From Stenocarpella maydis (Eukaryota; Ascomycota; Sordariomycetes; Diaporthales; Diaporthaceae): DNA of 64,000 bases. A program made the position numbers and the translations under genes. This document shows positions 21,069 to 33,818 of this stretch, piece after piece. Below the pieces are notes generated by a model. The model saw nothing but the letters and a program-made list of their open reading frames with translations. It searched no databases and was not told the DNA's origin. The number at the start of each line of letters is the position of its first letter. Position 1 is the first letter of the stretch. Location: assembly GCA_002270565.1 (NCBI GenBank), contig NQMI01000104.1, positions 62,001-126,000 of the forward strand. The letters run 5' to 3'.

Positions 21069-24000
21069 CTATTCCGAGTTCCCCAACACCTGCAATGCTT
21101 GCACCAGCGGCACAACCCTGAGGCTTCGGGCCCTCTTCAGGGGCGATGGCCGCCCGCCCGAGCCTCCACCGCCCGACGACGGCGGTAGCATCTTGGTCGG
21201 GCTCAGATCGTCCCTCCACTTCCTGAAGCAGCTCCTCAGGTCTCGTGGTATCCCCTCCATCACGACGGTGGAGACCGGCACAAACGGCCGGTCCTCCATC
21301 CCGGCGGCAAGTATGGCATATTCCTGGGCAAAGTCCAGCGCATTGCGGAAGGAGCCATACTGAGCTTGCGTATAGCGACCAACAATGACGTACATCTCAA
21401 AGAAAGCATCGAGGACGTAGATCCTGTCCGGAGACAGGTCTTGTTGACCGAAAGGCGTAACCTCGATGATCTAGCAGCTGTCAGTATAAAATCAGTAGTA
21501 GGGGCGAAATTGCAGTCACGTACTTGATTTTGAGCGGCCGAATCCGAGCAGAATAGCCTTCCGCAGTACTTGTCGTAACTCGGCTTCAGCCTCCAGTGAT
21601 CCGCAGAGCTCAGGCTCGCTCTCTTGTCGCCACCAAAAAACTCCCAAAAGTTTTCCGGCTCTTGTCCCTCGTCCATCTCGACCAACTCGCCCATTAGCGC
21701 CAGGTCCATGCCTATCAGCCTCGCGCAGCTGAGCTCATCTATTCCAGCACCCTTGCCTTTCCACAAGTAACACTTTCCTTGCTGAGTGATGAGGTAAGGG
21801 AAGCCAGAGCAAAGACTCGAGGAAGAGAAGTCTACCTCGTCAAAGACGATCTGACCCAAGTACTGCCGCCCGCAGAGTAGGTTGGACGCAAGTGAGTCGT
21901 ACTTGTTGCTTGAACCACGCCGTATGATAACAATACCGCCAAGGGCTTGGATAAATTCGGCCGTCTCCTTACCCTGACGCATCTTGATCATTGTGCCACC
22001 CATAGACTTTGCTTCTTTGTTCACAAAAGCCTGGGCATCCTCGACGGCAGATGGTGCGACCTCATCGCCAGACCAGAAGTACACTTCGGATACCCTCTTT
22101 CGTGACTCGTCTGTGAATGTGTGAAAGCAGATGTACATCTCCCGCTCAAACAATATGCGCTCATAATGACCTGGGACTGGGATCTTCTTGCCCTGCTCCG
22201 CGACCTGGAAGAGTTGTGCTTTGTGTGTTTGGACTCTGGAACCACCTTTTGGGCGATTCATCAGGAGCTCAGCGGCATCCACACGGTAGTCCCGTTTCGG
22301 TCGTCCATTACCGAAGAACCCGGTGATCATGGCAGACACGTCCCCAGCACTCTTCGATGGAGACCTCACGGGTGTTCCCGAGGGAGATGCGTAAGCAGAT
22401 GTGCTTGAGGGGGCACGTGTGTCGCGCGTAGCGTGAGTTTTCGTTGGTGAACTGGGACGCAGGTTCAAAGGCTCTGGTAAAGGCTTGCCTGCTGGAGGGT
22501 GAGGCTTTTTGGGTGTGACAGGTTCATCCAAGGAGGCTGCTCCATTACTCGTGGAGCCAGCTGGTTTCGCTTCGCCCTTTTCTGGCTCCAGGGGCAGCTT
22601 TCGCGGTGATGCCGGGGCTCCGAAGGCCTTCTTTACTGACGAGGGCGACCTGACCGGTTCCTGCTCGGTCTTGGGTGATTGCGGACCTGCCTGGGATCTG
22701 AATGTCTTCTTTACTGGTGAGGGAATCCTGGCTGGTTCCTGATCGTTCTTGGGAGACTGCGTCCCTGCCTCATCCAGGAACTTGGACATTCTCTTCCTGT
22801 CCAGCTTCCCTGGAGATGACGGTGGGACATCGTCCTTCTTGTCCTCGGTCGGCTGTGATTTCAAGTCAAAAGCAGGCAGCTGGTCGTGGATTTTCTTGGG
22901 AGAGGGAGGACTGGTGTTCCGAAGCTGTGGTGAGTCAACCAACGCGATTTTTGTGCCAGCAGAAATAGGCCTTTGCTCGACTAGTTTCCTCTTCGATGAG
23001 TCCACCAAAGATATCACACCACTATTCCGTGCACTGTCGTTCGCTGCGACACCACTGTGACGTTCAACAGGCGAAATAACCGGCGATTTAATGGAAGATT
23101 TTGACAACATGATTGTGTCCACTTGCGGTTCCCGCATCGGCGGCGACTGCAATGGCCTCACAACATTGGCATCTTTCTCCTGGGGCTCCTTGCCCTGCGG
23201 AGATTCTTCAGCGACGGTAGTAGTCTCCGGGGTCTGGAGGGGGTCCGACTCTGGAGTTGGTGTTACCTCTGGAGTGGGTGCCACCTCTGGGATGGGTGCT
23301 GCTTCTGGGACAGCAATTGCTTCTTCCGTCGCTGCTGGGTTCGGGGGAGTTGCTGCCTCCGATTCAGGTGCTCCCGCTGGCCTGGCCACCGACGTCGGAG
23401 CTTTCCTGCGTGGCCCCCGGGCCCGACCCTTGGTCATGTGCTCCAACTTCGGTCCGGGTCCTGGTTCGCTCCCAGAAGAACCAACAGCTCCCGAAGGAGT
23501 GCCCGGGGGTTTTGTTGCCGCACCGCCCATTCCGGGAGGGCCGCGAGCTAGCAATCCGGCTAAGGCGGGGTTGAATCGATTCGCTAGGGAATTGCCACTG
23601 TCACCGAATTTGTTCTGGAGTCGACCAGGTCTGCTTACCTCCAGCTTGCTTGGGGACGTCGTCTCTTCCTTATCCTCGGCCTTGACTGGGGCTGTGTCTT
23701 CGTTGTGTTTCGGGGGCGAAGTCACCGAGATCACGCTTGATCTTGACGACTCGAAAGGCTTCGCAGACGTCTCCGATGGTGATTTTGCAGTCGAAGTATT
23801 CCGTGAATGGGATACATTTGGAATGGAGCCGGAGCGAGTTATGGTGGCTCGTCTAGCCAGCCCCTCGGGGATCGGCTTCTCCTCTGGCGGCTTGTCGTTG
23901 ATTGCAACACCACGGCCTTGCTCTTTCGCCTGCATAAAGTCCGCTTTCTTCTTCAAAATCGCGTCCTTGAGCTCGTCCTTCTTTTCGTAGGGTCGTGGCC

Positions 24001-26042
24001 CACCGGTCACATTCAATGCAGCCTTGCCTCTTGAAATGTTGTCTTTCAACACGTCTGGAGCGACATAATTCTGTGTCTTTGTCTTCCGCAGCTGACCAAA
24101 GACATTTGCCAGCTCGTTGACCGGTTCCTTACCGCTGTCTCTGCCAATTGTGGCACCTCGGGCACGCAAACCGGCCCTCTCCGATTCCTTATCGGCATCT
24201 TTGCCCACTGTGAGACCCCTAGGCCGAAGTCCAGCCCGGAAGTCCAGCTGTGGCGATGGCTCCGGTTTGTCCTTGACAATTGGGCTGACAACGGAGCTTC
24301 GACGTCCCAACTCCTCTGCGCCAGCCCCGGGCTTTTCGCTGGCCGGGCTGATTCTCGTGACACTGTCAGTCCTTGTCATACTAGTGCGAAGGCCCGGCCT
24401 TAACGGTTTATCAGCCCCCAGGCCTGGCGAAGGTAGGCCAGCTAGGCTGGGGGACTTGACAGCTGTACCAGGCGGCGCGGGCCGCACAAGTCCGCCAGTC
24501 TTCACCTCATGCTTCTTAACGGTAGAGCCAGGCCGGCCGAGATCCACACTAGAATTCTTGGCTTTTTCCGCTTTCACCCTGTTCAACTCGACCATCCACG
24601 CTGGCTGGTTGCTCGGGGCCGCAGCAGGCTTGGGTTTCGGTGACTCGGGCTTGTTCAGAGCAGCGTCAAGCCACGACCCCTTTGTTGGACTCCATCGTCT
24701 TGGGTCCATGGTCTTGGAGGGGCTCGTTGGGGGTGAATTGTCAGCAGGAGGCTCGAGCTTGGATGGCTCCGGCGCGTCGTCCTCGGGGGATGTCGCGGCA
24801 GACGTTGCAGAGGCCAAGTCCTTTGCATGACTTGAGGTTGGTCGTGAGATGCTGTCCCTGGATCTGCTGGCAGGCCGCGAGGTAGGCTCTGGGCCTGGGC
24901 TCGTGGAAATATTCTTGCCGTCAAGACTATTGCGGTTCGGATTGTTCCCACGCTGCAGGCCCGGAGTTGTGACGCTCCATCTCTTGACGCTGTCCGTACG
25001 CTTCATCATGGCACTCTGGACAAAGCCGCCCATTCCCTTCGTTGGAGACGCAGGTCGCGTTGGAGAGGTCTGGCCTGACGAGGTTCCATCCCTGGCGGTC
25101 TGGATATCTGCGGGAGGGCCCAGTTTCACCGCATCTGTTGTCAGCAGCGGAGAGCCAAGCCTACCCAAGCTGGCTTGTGAGATCGGACGTTCTCGTACCG
25201 GCTCTTTGTCGGGCTCGGGGGAGGTGACTTGTGACATGCCGGGGAGTTGGGAGCCAGAAGCGGCTACGTCCACCGTGTCATCGTCGTCGACCTGGTTCTT
25301 TCGGTACGCAGCAGAAGTGGCACCTCGGTCAGCAGTCTGACGGAACCAAGCCGGGTCTTTGGACTCCAATGCTTGTGAGATCTGGTCACGAGATGGAGGC
25401 TGGGTAGGAGAAGAGGCCTCTGCAGGGGGTGTATTTGATCGTGCGGCGGCATTCTCAGCAGCAACCATAGACAAAGGCCGAGACCTCGGGCGATCTGGGC
25501 CTTGAGATGGCGGCCGTCGCTGCCACGACAAGGTGGGTGTCCTGGCCGGCGCGCCGCTGGATGCCGAAGTGTATGAGGCACTCGATCGCTTGTAGTCCAG
25601 ATCGAGAGCAGTCTCCTTCGTAGGAGAGGCGGAGCGGGGTGACGGCACGTCCATTGCGTCGGCTGACGATGGCGGGGCCGCGCCGATCTGTTCCTGTAGT
25701 CTGGCAGAGAGGTCTGGGATAGGAGACGACGCCTCTGTCAGGTGGGTTGTCGAATCCCTGTGGCGCGAAGACGGCGGCGGGGTGTTGGCCGGTGATGACT
25801 TTTGCGGAGATATAGACCGGGCGCGCTCTAAGACAATCCAAGATGATACGTCAACCATGGCCTACGGGCAGCTCAGCGCAGCTCAGCTCGAGTCTCGGCT
25901 TACCTTCGCGGCGGGCCTGGCGCTCCTTCCTCTGCTGCAGCAGCTTTTCCTCAAGCTCCCTGGAGCGGGCCTCTTCCTCCTCGTGGCGTCCGTGGTTCAA
26001 TTGCTCTACTGATCGCAGGAAGTTGGAGACCTCGTCGGACAT
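21069..26042 (-). CDS. DUF4045 protein with C-terminal gelsolin-like repeats
   Basis: Three exons: 26042-25904 (MSDEVSNFLRSVEQLN, a coiled coil rich in Glu and Arg), 25827-21524 and 21470-21069. The joins keep frame (G|AG at the first, phase 0 at the second). The protein has 1614 residues. The first 1150 or so are Ser/Pro/Lys-rich, disordered and full of SP/TP sites, with an acidic Pro repeat (PEVAPTPEVTPTPE). This is the layout of the fungal DUF4045 region. The last 400 residues are folded and gelsolin-like: KAQLFQVAEQG, RGSSNKYDSLASN, CYLWKGKGAG, ENFWEFFGG, then IYVLDAFFEMYVIVG. Gelsolin repeats bind actin and calcium, so a cortical actin role is likely but inferred. It is divergent with no close gene upstream. 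Confidence 0.85.
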
Positions 26043-27108
26043 TGTTGGGACGGGAGCGTGGGGTTCGTTGAAGGGCTAGTGTTGGATTGGCTGCCGGCGA
26101 CATTGGCACGACACGGCGCAGACACGAAAACGCGAAGCGGGCAGAGAGCCGTAGAGCCGATGAGCGCGCTCAGACAAAGTGTAAACAAGGGGAGCTGACG
26201 GTTGTGTGCCGAGGAGGGCGAGACTTCAAGGTTCAGTCACACAAAGTCATACAATGTCTTATGTGCAAGAGGAGGATGGTCCGGGACCTACATTAGCGCG
26301 CCAGGGCGAGCCCGAGGGTGGCGTGCTGTTCCTTTTGCAGGTTTATAGGCTGGCTGCCAGAGCTGCCCAACCAGAGGCAGGTATGGGTGTCGACTGGGCG
26401 TCGCTCCAAGGGTGCGGCACTGCCGTGCGCCCGTACCAGAACGTGCATCCACAAGCATCAAGCTCCTACTGCACGCCATAGATGGGGGCCCGGCAAGAAC
26501 GAGAAAGACCAACAAAAACAACAACACCATCAGCACCAGCACAACCACAACCGCCACAGCTAACCCCGTGAGCAAGCAGCAGCTCTGGCAGTCTCGGGCA
26601 GGCAGGGCACGCCGGAAGGTCGGGCAGCATGCAAGTGGGCATATTCCCACTATTTCCCAAGAGCAACATTGCCCCCCCCCCCCCCACCAGCCAGTAACGA
26701 TGGGCCCGCCCAATGACGCGCTAAAACTGGCTGCACCCGGTTCCAAACAGCGTTTGGGCCGGCTGTTTCGCTCACCCAGCAGGGAAGAAAAAGAAGCAGT
26801 CCCCTGCCCTGTTGGAATGTTTCGACGGCGCGAACCGGCACACGCAAAATAGTGTGGTAGGGTGAAACTGTTTCTCTTTGTCGGTGCTACACCAAAGCTT
26901 CCTGACGCTGTGGCCACGTTGCAGACATAGTGTAGGAAGTGAGTGACTGCTTCCTGCAGGCCAACAATTGGGCCGCCGCATGCGGCCAGAATGTGTTGTC
27001 GGGCCCCCGGGCCCTCAAGGCCTGAGCTCAGCCCATGTGCTCAACCGGCCCTCAGGAGCGGTCGGTGATCATCGGCAAGTCTCCCTTGGCCAATACCCAC
27101 ACTCCTTG
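26043..27108. other. Intergenic region with a poly(C) tract
   Basis: Promoter of the DUF4045 gene and 3' flank of ARL2. There is a 14-base C run at 26672-26685 and a CAACAACACC/CAGCACAACCACAACC-rich stretch at about 26510-26560. ORFs up to 209 codons exist on both strands but are compositional and unrecognised. Confidence 0.5.
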
Positions 27109-27774
27109 TCAGTAGAGAAATAGCCTCGCCTTTGCGTCCTCGACGACCCACGCTAAGCCCTCCTTTAGGTTCTTCCCCGTCATGGCGCTACACCGCAAAA
27201 TCCTCCACTGGTGTGTCTGGATATGCCTCAGCCTCAGCGCCTCCTCCATCTCCTCTCCCGTCATGCACCCCTGAACGTCTGTCTTGTTAGCGAACACCAG
27301 CAGACTTGCTCCTGATAATCTCTGCGCCCCTCGAGTCAGTTTGGCTCCGTCTCCCTCTACCGTGTGGGAAAAGGGCAACGCACCTCCTCCTGTAACAACC
27401 CGTGCAGTTCTGTCCTGCAGTCCTCGATCCTCAGCCTGTCTGTGGCATCAACCACCCAGATCAGGGCGTCTGTCTTCTCGAAGTAGTTCCTCCAGTAAGA
27501 CCTGAGCGTCTTCTGGCCTCCGACGTCCCATATGTTCAACTTGTACCCCTCATAGTCGATGGTCTTGATGATGAAGCCCAGAGTTGGGCTGACGGTGTTC
27601 ACATCCTCCCCCATGATCTTCTTGACTATGGTTGTCTTGCCAGCATTATCCAGTCCGCTGCCAGGAGAGTTAGTGCCTCCTAATGGACGTTTGCTGCTGC
27701 GAAGCGGCGACTCACAGCATCAAGACCCTCAATTCCTTGTCCTTCAACCTTGCTTTCCTCAATATGGAAAGCAT
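27109..27774 (-). CDS. ARL2: ADP-ribosylation factor-like GTPase Arl2
   Basis: Exons 27774-27716, 27657-27384 and 27321-27109 (introns of 58 and 62 bases) encode 181 residues, the usual Arl2 size. The GTPase boxes are present: P-loop GLDNAGKTT (21-29), SPTLGF switch I, WDVGGQ (63-68), NKTD (123-126) and SAMTG. Arl2-type sequence is seen in [13 protein letters not shown] and [13 protein letters not shown]. The N-terminus is [14 protein letters not shown], so there is no Gly at position 2 for myristoylation. Arl2 (fission yeast Alp41, budding yeast Cin4) works with tubulin cofactors to control tubulin folding in the cytosol. Confidence 0.93.
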
Positions 27775-29225
27775 TTTTCCTTTCTTCTTCCTTGTTGTAG
27801 CGCGGTCCGAGATGGTCCTCGGCATCTGGAGTCCGTCCCTCACATCAGAACTTGGGACCTGCAGCTGCCCTGAAGACAATGAACGCAGTGGGATTGGCTT
27901 GTTGATTACTAAGCACCGCCCCTTTTCCTGACTTCAAGCCGCTTCGATATGAGGTCAACACCACGCTCGAGCAGTGGACAAGTGTACGCATGGGTACGGA
28001 GCGAGACGGACAATGAGACGGAGGGACGAGACGGAGAAATGGGCATACAGCTTAACTTCAAAGCAAGAAGCACTCCTGCTCTCATCCTTCCGACATGGAT
28101 CGTCTCAGGAGCGTGGACGGTCGTATTGATGATTGATGGGCGCGTGCCAATTAGTAAAGTGGCTCATGGCAGCAGAGAGGGCTATTCAGCAATCAAGGTT
28201 GGGCGTGCAGGAGCTTTCACGGCGAAGCATGGATAACGGGTACGTCTTGTGGCATCGTGGAGGACAGCAGTCGGTAAAGAGCACCTGGGCAGACCGGTGG
28301 ATGCCAATGTCCAAGTGATGATCTCAAATTGGTTGCAAGAGATTTATATGGCTTGTGTGTAAACAGTTTCTGCAAGTGTTTCCGTGCGTATGCAAAGCAG
28401 GGAGCTCCAGCAACAGCACCACTGTGATATTTGCCCCCCTTCCACGGCCCCATGTGGCGTGTTTTCCTCAATCATACCACTAATTGAGGCCGCTGCATGA
28501 TTTGGGAGCTCCAAACGACTTTCATCTTACCTGCTAGACTGCCTTGCATCTGGGCTTTTGTTGACAAGCTCGCACTTTCGCTGCTTCTGTACACACAAGT
28601 CTCCCACCTGCCACCAACTTAACACCAACTTCTAAGGAAGGAGCTGTGAATGATCACACTCTTTTCTTCTCGCCTGCACAACACTGAACTATTCGCACTT
28701 TGCCTCTTCTGAGCATCTTTTGGCAACCTGCGAGGTCCAACCGTTGGAGGCCTTTCCTTGTCTCCCTTGAACCTCATCCAAAATTTCCCTGTTCCCCTCC
28801 GTCAGCTCCCCTCGAAACGCGTCTTGTCCTTCCCAGGCACGTCTTCGTGCGTGTTCAGCAACAACGGCCTCTCTCGCCCCCCACAATTTGAACGCTATCA
28901 AGCGCCTTCTTGGTGGCCAACCTGCCTCTCTTCCTTCCTTTTCTCGCAAACTGTGCGGCTAATCTCAGTCTGCCTACCCCATCATCTCCCCCCCAAGGCC
29001 ACCGTCACAACACTCGTGGCCGCAAGTGTTCGACTGCACTCCATTCGGTTCCTTCCCAGCGACCGTTTGGCCCAAGGGACTTGCGTAGACAGCCCATGCC
29101 CCCACGCGACACCCTACGTCCTGCCGATTCCCAGCAAGGGACCATAAGAAACATCCAGTGTAGGTTCAAGCCTCGCCTCCGTCGTGACTGAGACCCTCTT
29201 GGCAACGCAAATCAATTGACCTCCA
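27775..29225. other. Divergent promoter region, ARL2 and GNAT gene
   Basis: 1.45 kb between head-to-head genes. Bases 28600-29200 are pyrimidine-rich (many CTTCC/TCTCC words), as in long fungal 5' leaders. No supported ORF or RNA. Confidence 0.6.
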
Positions 29226-31538
29226 ATGAGTCACAGGCTGCTGAATTCTCAGCAAAACAACATGGCGGCTCCTGGTAATCCCTCTTGGGGTGGTACCAAT
29301 GCGCATCACGGTGCTGCAGCGTCAAACAACATCGACGAGAACACGAGACTTTTTCAGCAATATTTGGAGAGAACCGCGCAAAAGCCCGAGAAGATGAACA
29401 CGAAGAATGCGGTCAAAGCTATCCGAGGCGGCCTGCCACCCCACCTCCTGAAGGTGCAGGGAAACGCGCAGGAGAATCTGTCCCCAAGTACCCCCAGAGC
29501 TACCGTAAGTGTCTTGATTCCGCCCCTTTTTGCTTTCTCTCTAAGCTAGCGTGAGGGTATTGACCTGCCGCAGACGTCCGCCAGTCCTTTCCATGCCCAT
29601 GCTGCTGACGGTCCGCCCGATGAGCCTGCCCGGTCGTCGCGGGAAGCCGTGGCTTCCCAGCTCACCCCTGCCGCTTCTGTGAAGCTCCCAACGTGGGAAG
29701 ATGATTTGCGCGACCGACAGATGGTGGTTCCGGAGCGAGCATTGCCCCCAACACCAACAGACCGAAATGACGCAGCATCCCACGGACCAATGCGCCGTTT
29801 TCATGACTCCACGCACGACTCCATGCATCCTGCTTTGCGGAGGGCTTTAGATCAGCAGGCACGTCTTCTCCGTGAAAAGAGGCCGGTTCAAAATCCCAAC
29901 GATTCTTGGATTGCCGTCCACCGCGCTAAGCAGGAAAACCGCGTGGCTCAACCTGCGAGTCCCGGCAAGCAGATCGAGTCAGGGCAAGATGCACCCAAGG
30001 CTGATAAAGGCAAGTGGCGCCCCAAGCGGAGCTCGTGTTGGGGTTCTCAGTCTCTGCCGTCTTCAGGTGTCTCTGCTACCTTCAACAGCAATGATGCCAA
30101 TCCTTCCATTGGATCCGACCAGCCCAACGGAAGCGCTTTCCTCAAAGATATCCGTGGCAGCATCGCTGATGAGCTTGACATCGTACCCAAAGCTGATGGC
30201 TCAGGATGGGTCAACAAGCACTTCTGGAAAGACTACCACAGCCTCTCGGGAAGCGACGATGGCAGTACCAACGACTCCAAGAAAGGCTGGGTGGGTCAGT
30301 ATTGCAGTGATTGGGTTGCAAGCCTGCCGGATTACCACCCACCCGTGGCTTCCCTCACATACGACGATGATGAGACGCATTGGGAGTGTGATATCAACCC
30401 AATGGACGGAAGGCTTATGTCACCTGTCGATTACCCGCAAACTACCGTCAACTCCCAGGATCCAAACACTCGAGAGGAGATGATGCGCCGCATGACAGGA
30501 ACTGCTGAAATTCGAGTGACAATGGAGGGAGAAAAGCTGCGAAAGCGCATGAAGCGCCGCGAGAAGGACGAGGTGAAACGAGACCGACGGGACTTCGATC
30601 CCAGATGGAAGCCAGTGGATACCTCGTCTGCCCAGAATGATTCGCAGAATGATTCCAAGAAGGGCCGCATGTCTCGTTGGTACGAGCAGCCAACTGACCA
30701 GGCAATCGCAACGCACGTCGAGTCTCGGCGAGTAGATCCGCGAGAGCCACGCATTGCCTGTTACCTCCGACCTGCCCAGCGGAATGATCTGCCCCAGGTT
30801 CTCGAGATATACAACTGGGAGGTGGAGCATGGACGGCAGGCGTTGGACGCCAAGCCATTAACCCTCCAGGACATCGACAACCTATTCACAGAATGTGATA
30901 CCTCTCTGACCCCGTTAATTGTCGCAGTGGAGGGAACACTGCCGCCGGCTCCCACCCCTGGTGGCGGAGAGTCCGCACTTGTGCGTTCTCGCGGTCCAAC
31001 CCAACAGCCAGTGCAGTCAGGATCTTACTGGGGCAGCCAAGCTACACTGCCCAACCCGCTGTCTTGTGGTAAAATCTTGGGATTCGGCTTGGTTACCATC
31101 CCGTCGGCAAGTTTATCGGGCAGCCCACACACCGGCGTTGGCCGTTTTAACGGCAAAATCCACTTGTATGTCGAGCCGCGGAGCCGACGGCGGGGTGTTG
31201 GCCGTTGCCTGCTGCACAGGGTGCTACGGTCCTGTTCGGAACAGTTGCCCGCTGCGGACTGGTACAAGTGGTATGATCCACTCGGCAGTAAGGCCTGTGC
31301 AGAGTCTGGCCGCAACCCTCGCGATTACGCGCGAGTGTTTGCGGAGGTGGCCTCCTTCAAGGGCGATCCGGACTTTCACTGGCGCAAGAAGCTGCTTCAG
31401 GAGATGAAATTCCTCTATGTGAATACAACAGACATGGCTCGGAAGGTCCTTCATAACGCGAATGGAGGATGGTTGGACAACACTGTCTGGCAGCATGACT
31501 GTGGTCGACCTGGCGATGTCCATGAGTCTATCCGATGA
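29226..31538 (+). CDS. Large protein with C-terminal GNAT acetyltransferase domain
   Basis: Exon 1 is 29226-29504 and exon 2 is 29574-31538. The 69-base intron (GTAAGT..CCGCAG) is phase 0. The product has 747 residues. An in-frame ATG at 29262 is an alternative start. The N-terminal 470 residues are polar, with a conserved-looking stretch (WVNKHFWKDYHSLSG) and a highly charged helix (KLRKRMKRREKDEVKRDRRD). From about residue 480 a GNAT fold begins (YLRPAQRNDLPQVLEIYNWE). It carries the acetyl-CoA loop signature VEPRSRRRGVGRCLL near residue 630, a good match to RxxGxG/A. GNAT enzymes move acetyl groups to amines. The substrate cannot be told from sequence, and the long N-terminal extension is a feature of this fungal subgroup. 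Confidence 0.85.
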
Positions 31539-32015
31539 AGACAAGATACCAGACCTGTCTGACTGGCTCCTGGTGCTGTCTTGCGCCAGTATTTGATGAA
31601 TCTCTGGCAGAGAACACTTTGCATAGGTGTCTGCTCATATGTGCCGCTGGCTTTGTCAAAGAGAGAAGATCATAGTGGATATCTCAACGCTGTGCTTTCT
31701 ATGCGAGGTGGAATGGAGATGACTGAAAGCATGTCAGAAACGAAAGTTGGAAAAAAAAAAAAGGTGTCGGAGAGACCTGCTTTGCTTCAATTCATTCTTG
31801 TCCTTGAGTACATTCTGCCATCTGGACAGGTACACTTTAATCTGTGGACCCTGTCGTCCTGGGTCCCGAGGTTTCTTCCTCCTCACCTTCCTCCTTGTGC
31901 AGCTGGCAGATATCGTGGCTTGACACACAACACAAAAGTTTTTGATTGTGTACAATGGGAGTAGAGCAGCTGGCATATCATCACACACTACTTTCCCTAG
32001 GTACCTAGGTATTTA
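31539..32015. other. 3' flank of the GNAT gene up to the transposon
   Basis: No gene. A perfect 14-base palindrome CCTAGGTACCTAGG (about 31996-32010) lies directly beside the transposon target site. Confidence 0.6.
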
Positions 32016-32063
32016 ACATCGTCGCCCCGGCTCCCGGCCGGGCCCCCCTTCCGGCCGCCCTAC
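32016..32063 (+). repeat. Terminal inverted repeat, left
   Basis: Matches the complement of 33819-33866 with three mismatches in about 48 bases. It is GC-rich and contains the palindrome CCGGCCGG. Confidence 0.9.
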
Positions 32064-33818
32064 CCACCCACCGTGCCACTATTCCCAACGTCAATTTCCC
32101 GCCACAACTATTACCGAGCCCTCTTCTGTTGGTGTTGAGGAATCGTCAGAATTGTTGCTATTAGGTGATACAGCCCTGGCCTTAATTTAAGCCCTCCGAA
32201 TAGCCTCAATATTAGCAAAAGTCTCGTTTGGGTCAATTTGGACCTTCTTTCTCTGGACCTTCGTATAGGCCTTAATTTTGCCCTATAGCTCCTCGTTTTT
32301 TTTAAGAATATCGCTAAGTTGAACTCTTTCTTATTATATCCTTTGAGAATTTTTCTGAAGAGTACTTATTGTATGGGGCTTGAGTGTTTCTGGCGGGCAT
32401 AATTAGCCATTATAGACCTTAACTCTTATAATTACCTAGGCGTTTTAAATATAATGTCTGAGAGCTGAGATTTAGACCTATATACTCCATTTTTATTAAT
32501 GAAGCTATTCCTAATAGTAGATTCTTTAAAATCAGTCTCTATCTGGTAGTTTTTAATGATATAGTTGCCTAATAGTGTTCTTACTTGATTGATTAACCAT
32601 GACCCTGTTTTTCTTTACCTAGAATGAATATTTATTATTATGAATATCTCTTCTTAAGCCTTATAGTAGTAATAGAGGAATCTCTATTTAGCTATAATTG
32701 TTAATATATTATAGGCTTTAAGAAGGTATAGATATTTCTAGAATGCCTGCTTAAGTAGGCTAAATATAGCTATATCTAGAGGCTATAAAATATATATTAT
32801 ATATACTAGTAAGAAAACTATATAGATTTTATATAAGAAGTATTCCTATATAAAATCTATAGTAGTATGGGTGTGGTAGCTGTTTATTACTAATAAATGC
32901 TACTTATTTGAGTTAATTAGAGCTGTTTAATGGATAAAGACCTTCTTTAGCTATATAATAGCTATTTCTTCCTCTATTTACTCCTTCTTTATAGCTATAA
33001 ATTGCTAGCCCTTAAGATCTTTAAGAGCTATAGGAAACTACTATTGCTATATACTTTTCCCTTCAAAAATAATTAATAGGATTAGTACCCTTTCTTGGGT
33101 ATTAATATACTTTAAGAAGGAGGTTTATACTTGGAGATTATAGTCTAATTGAGTAATTGGGCTTCCCTTTGTATAGCTAAAGATAAGGGCTTGCTCTAAG
33201 TGAGCCTCTATAATTTTACCCTTATTAGCATTCTAATAGTTAGCTGGTTTAATAGACTTAATAATAGGTAGCTGGAGGAGGTTAAATTAAGACTTGATAT
33301 TCTTTTTATTGGCTACTTGAATTCTTAAGGCTTTAATATGCTGATTCTTCTTTAATTGGAGCTCTGGGTGATGAGAAAGGAAGCCCCTAAGTTAAGTTCT
33401 TCTGAGGGGAGGGTGGTCTTTATTTGGGAAGGTTAGGCGGGCTGTTAGACCCTATAGATTATATTAGGTAAGGGTAAGCTCTAGATGATTCTGATTTATT
33501 ATAAATAGAGCTAATGAATCATCTTAATAGTTTGAAAGAAGCCTCTCAGGTAGGGTAGCCTTTTGCTGGCTTAATTTGCTGTTAAGCTGATTGAATAGTA
33601 TAGCATGAGGGATATGCTAGGTCTTGGAGGCCTGCTTAATAGATATGCTATCCTTGATTGTAATAATGGCGTTGTGAACTTTTGCTTCTGAGTATCGCTT
33701 TATAATTGTCTAATTAATATGCATATAAAGTTTGGTAAGAAGAAAAAAAAATCCCTCATTAAGATATTTAAGTTTTCCTAGAGGGTGGGTACAGATGCGT
33801 TTATATGCGTACGCGGTT

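Noticed and set aside
23091..24830. Plus-strand ORFs of 237 and 299 codons within the gelsolin-like gene
   Set aside because: Antisense shadows of the Ser/Pro-rich minus-strand exon, Gly/Ser-rich as expected from that.
26288..26917. 209-codon minus-strand ORF with a Val/Leu-rich stretch
   Set aside because: The hydrophobic stretch comes from an AAC/CAC-rich repeat read backwards, and the frame runs through a poly(C) tract. No homology is recognised.
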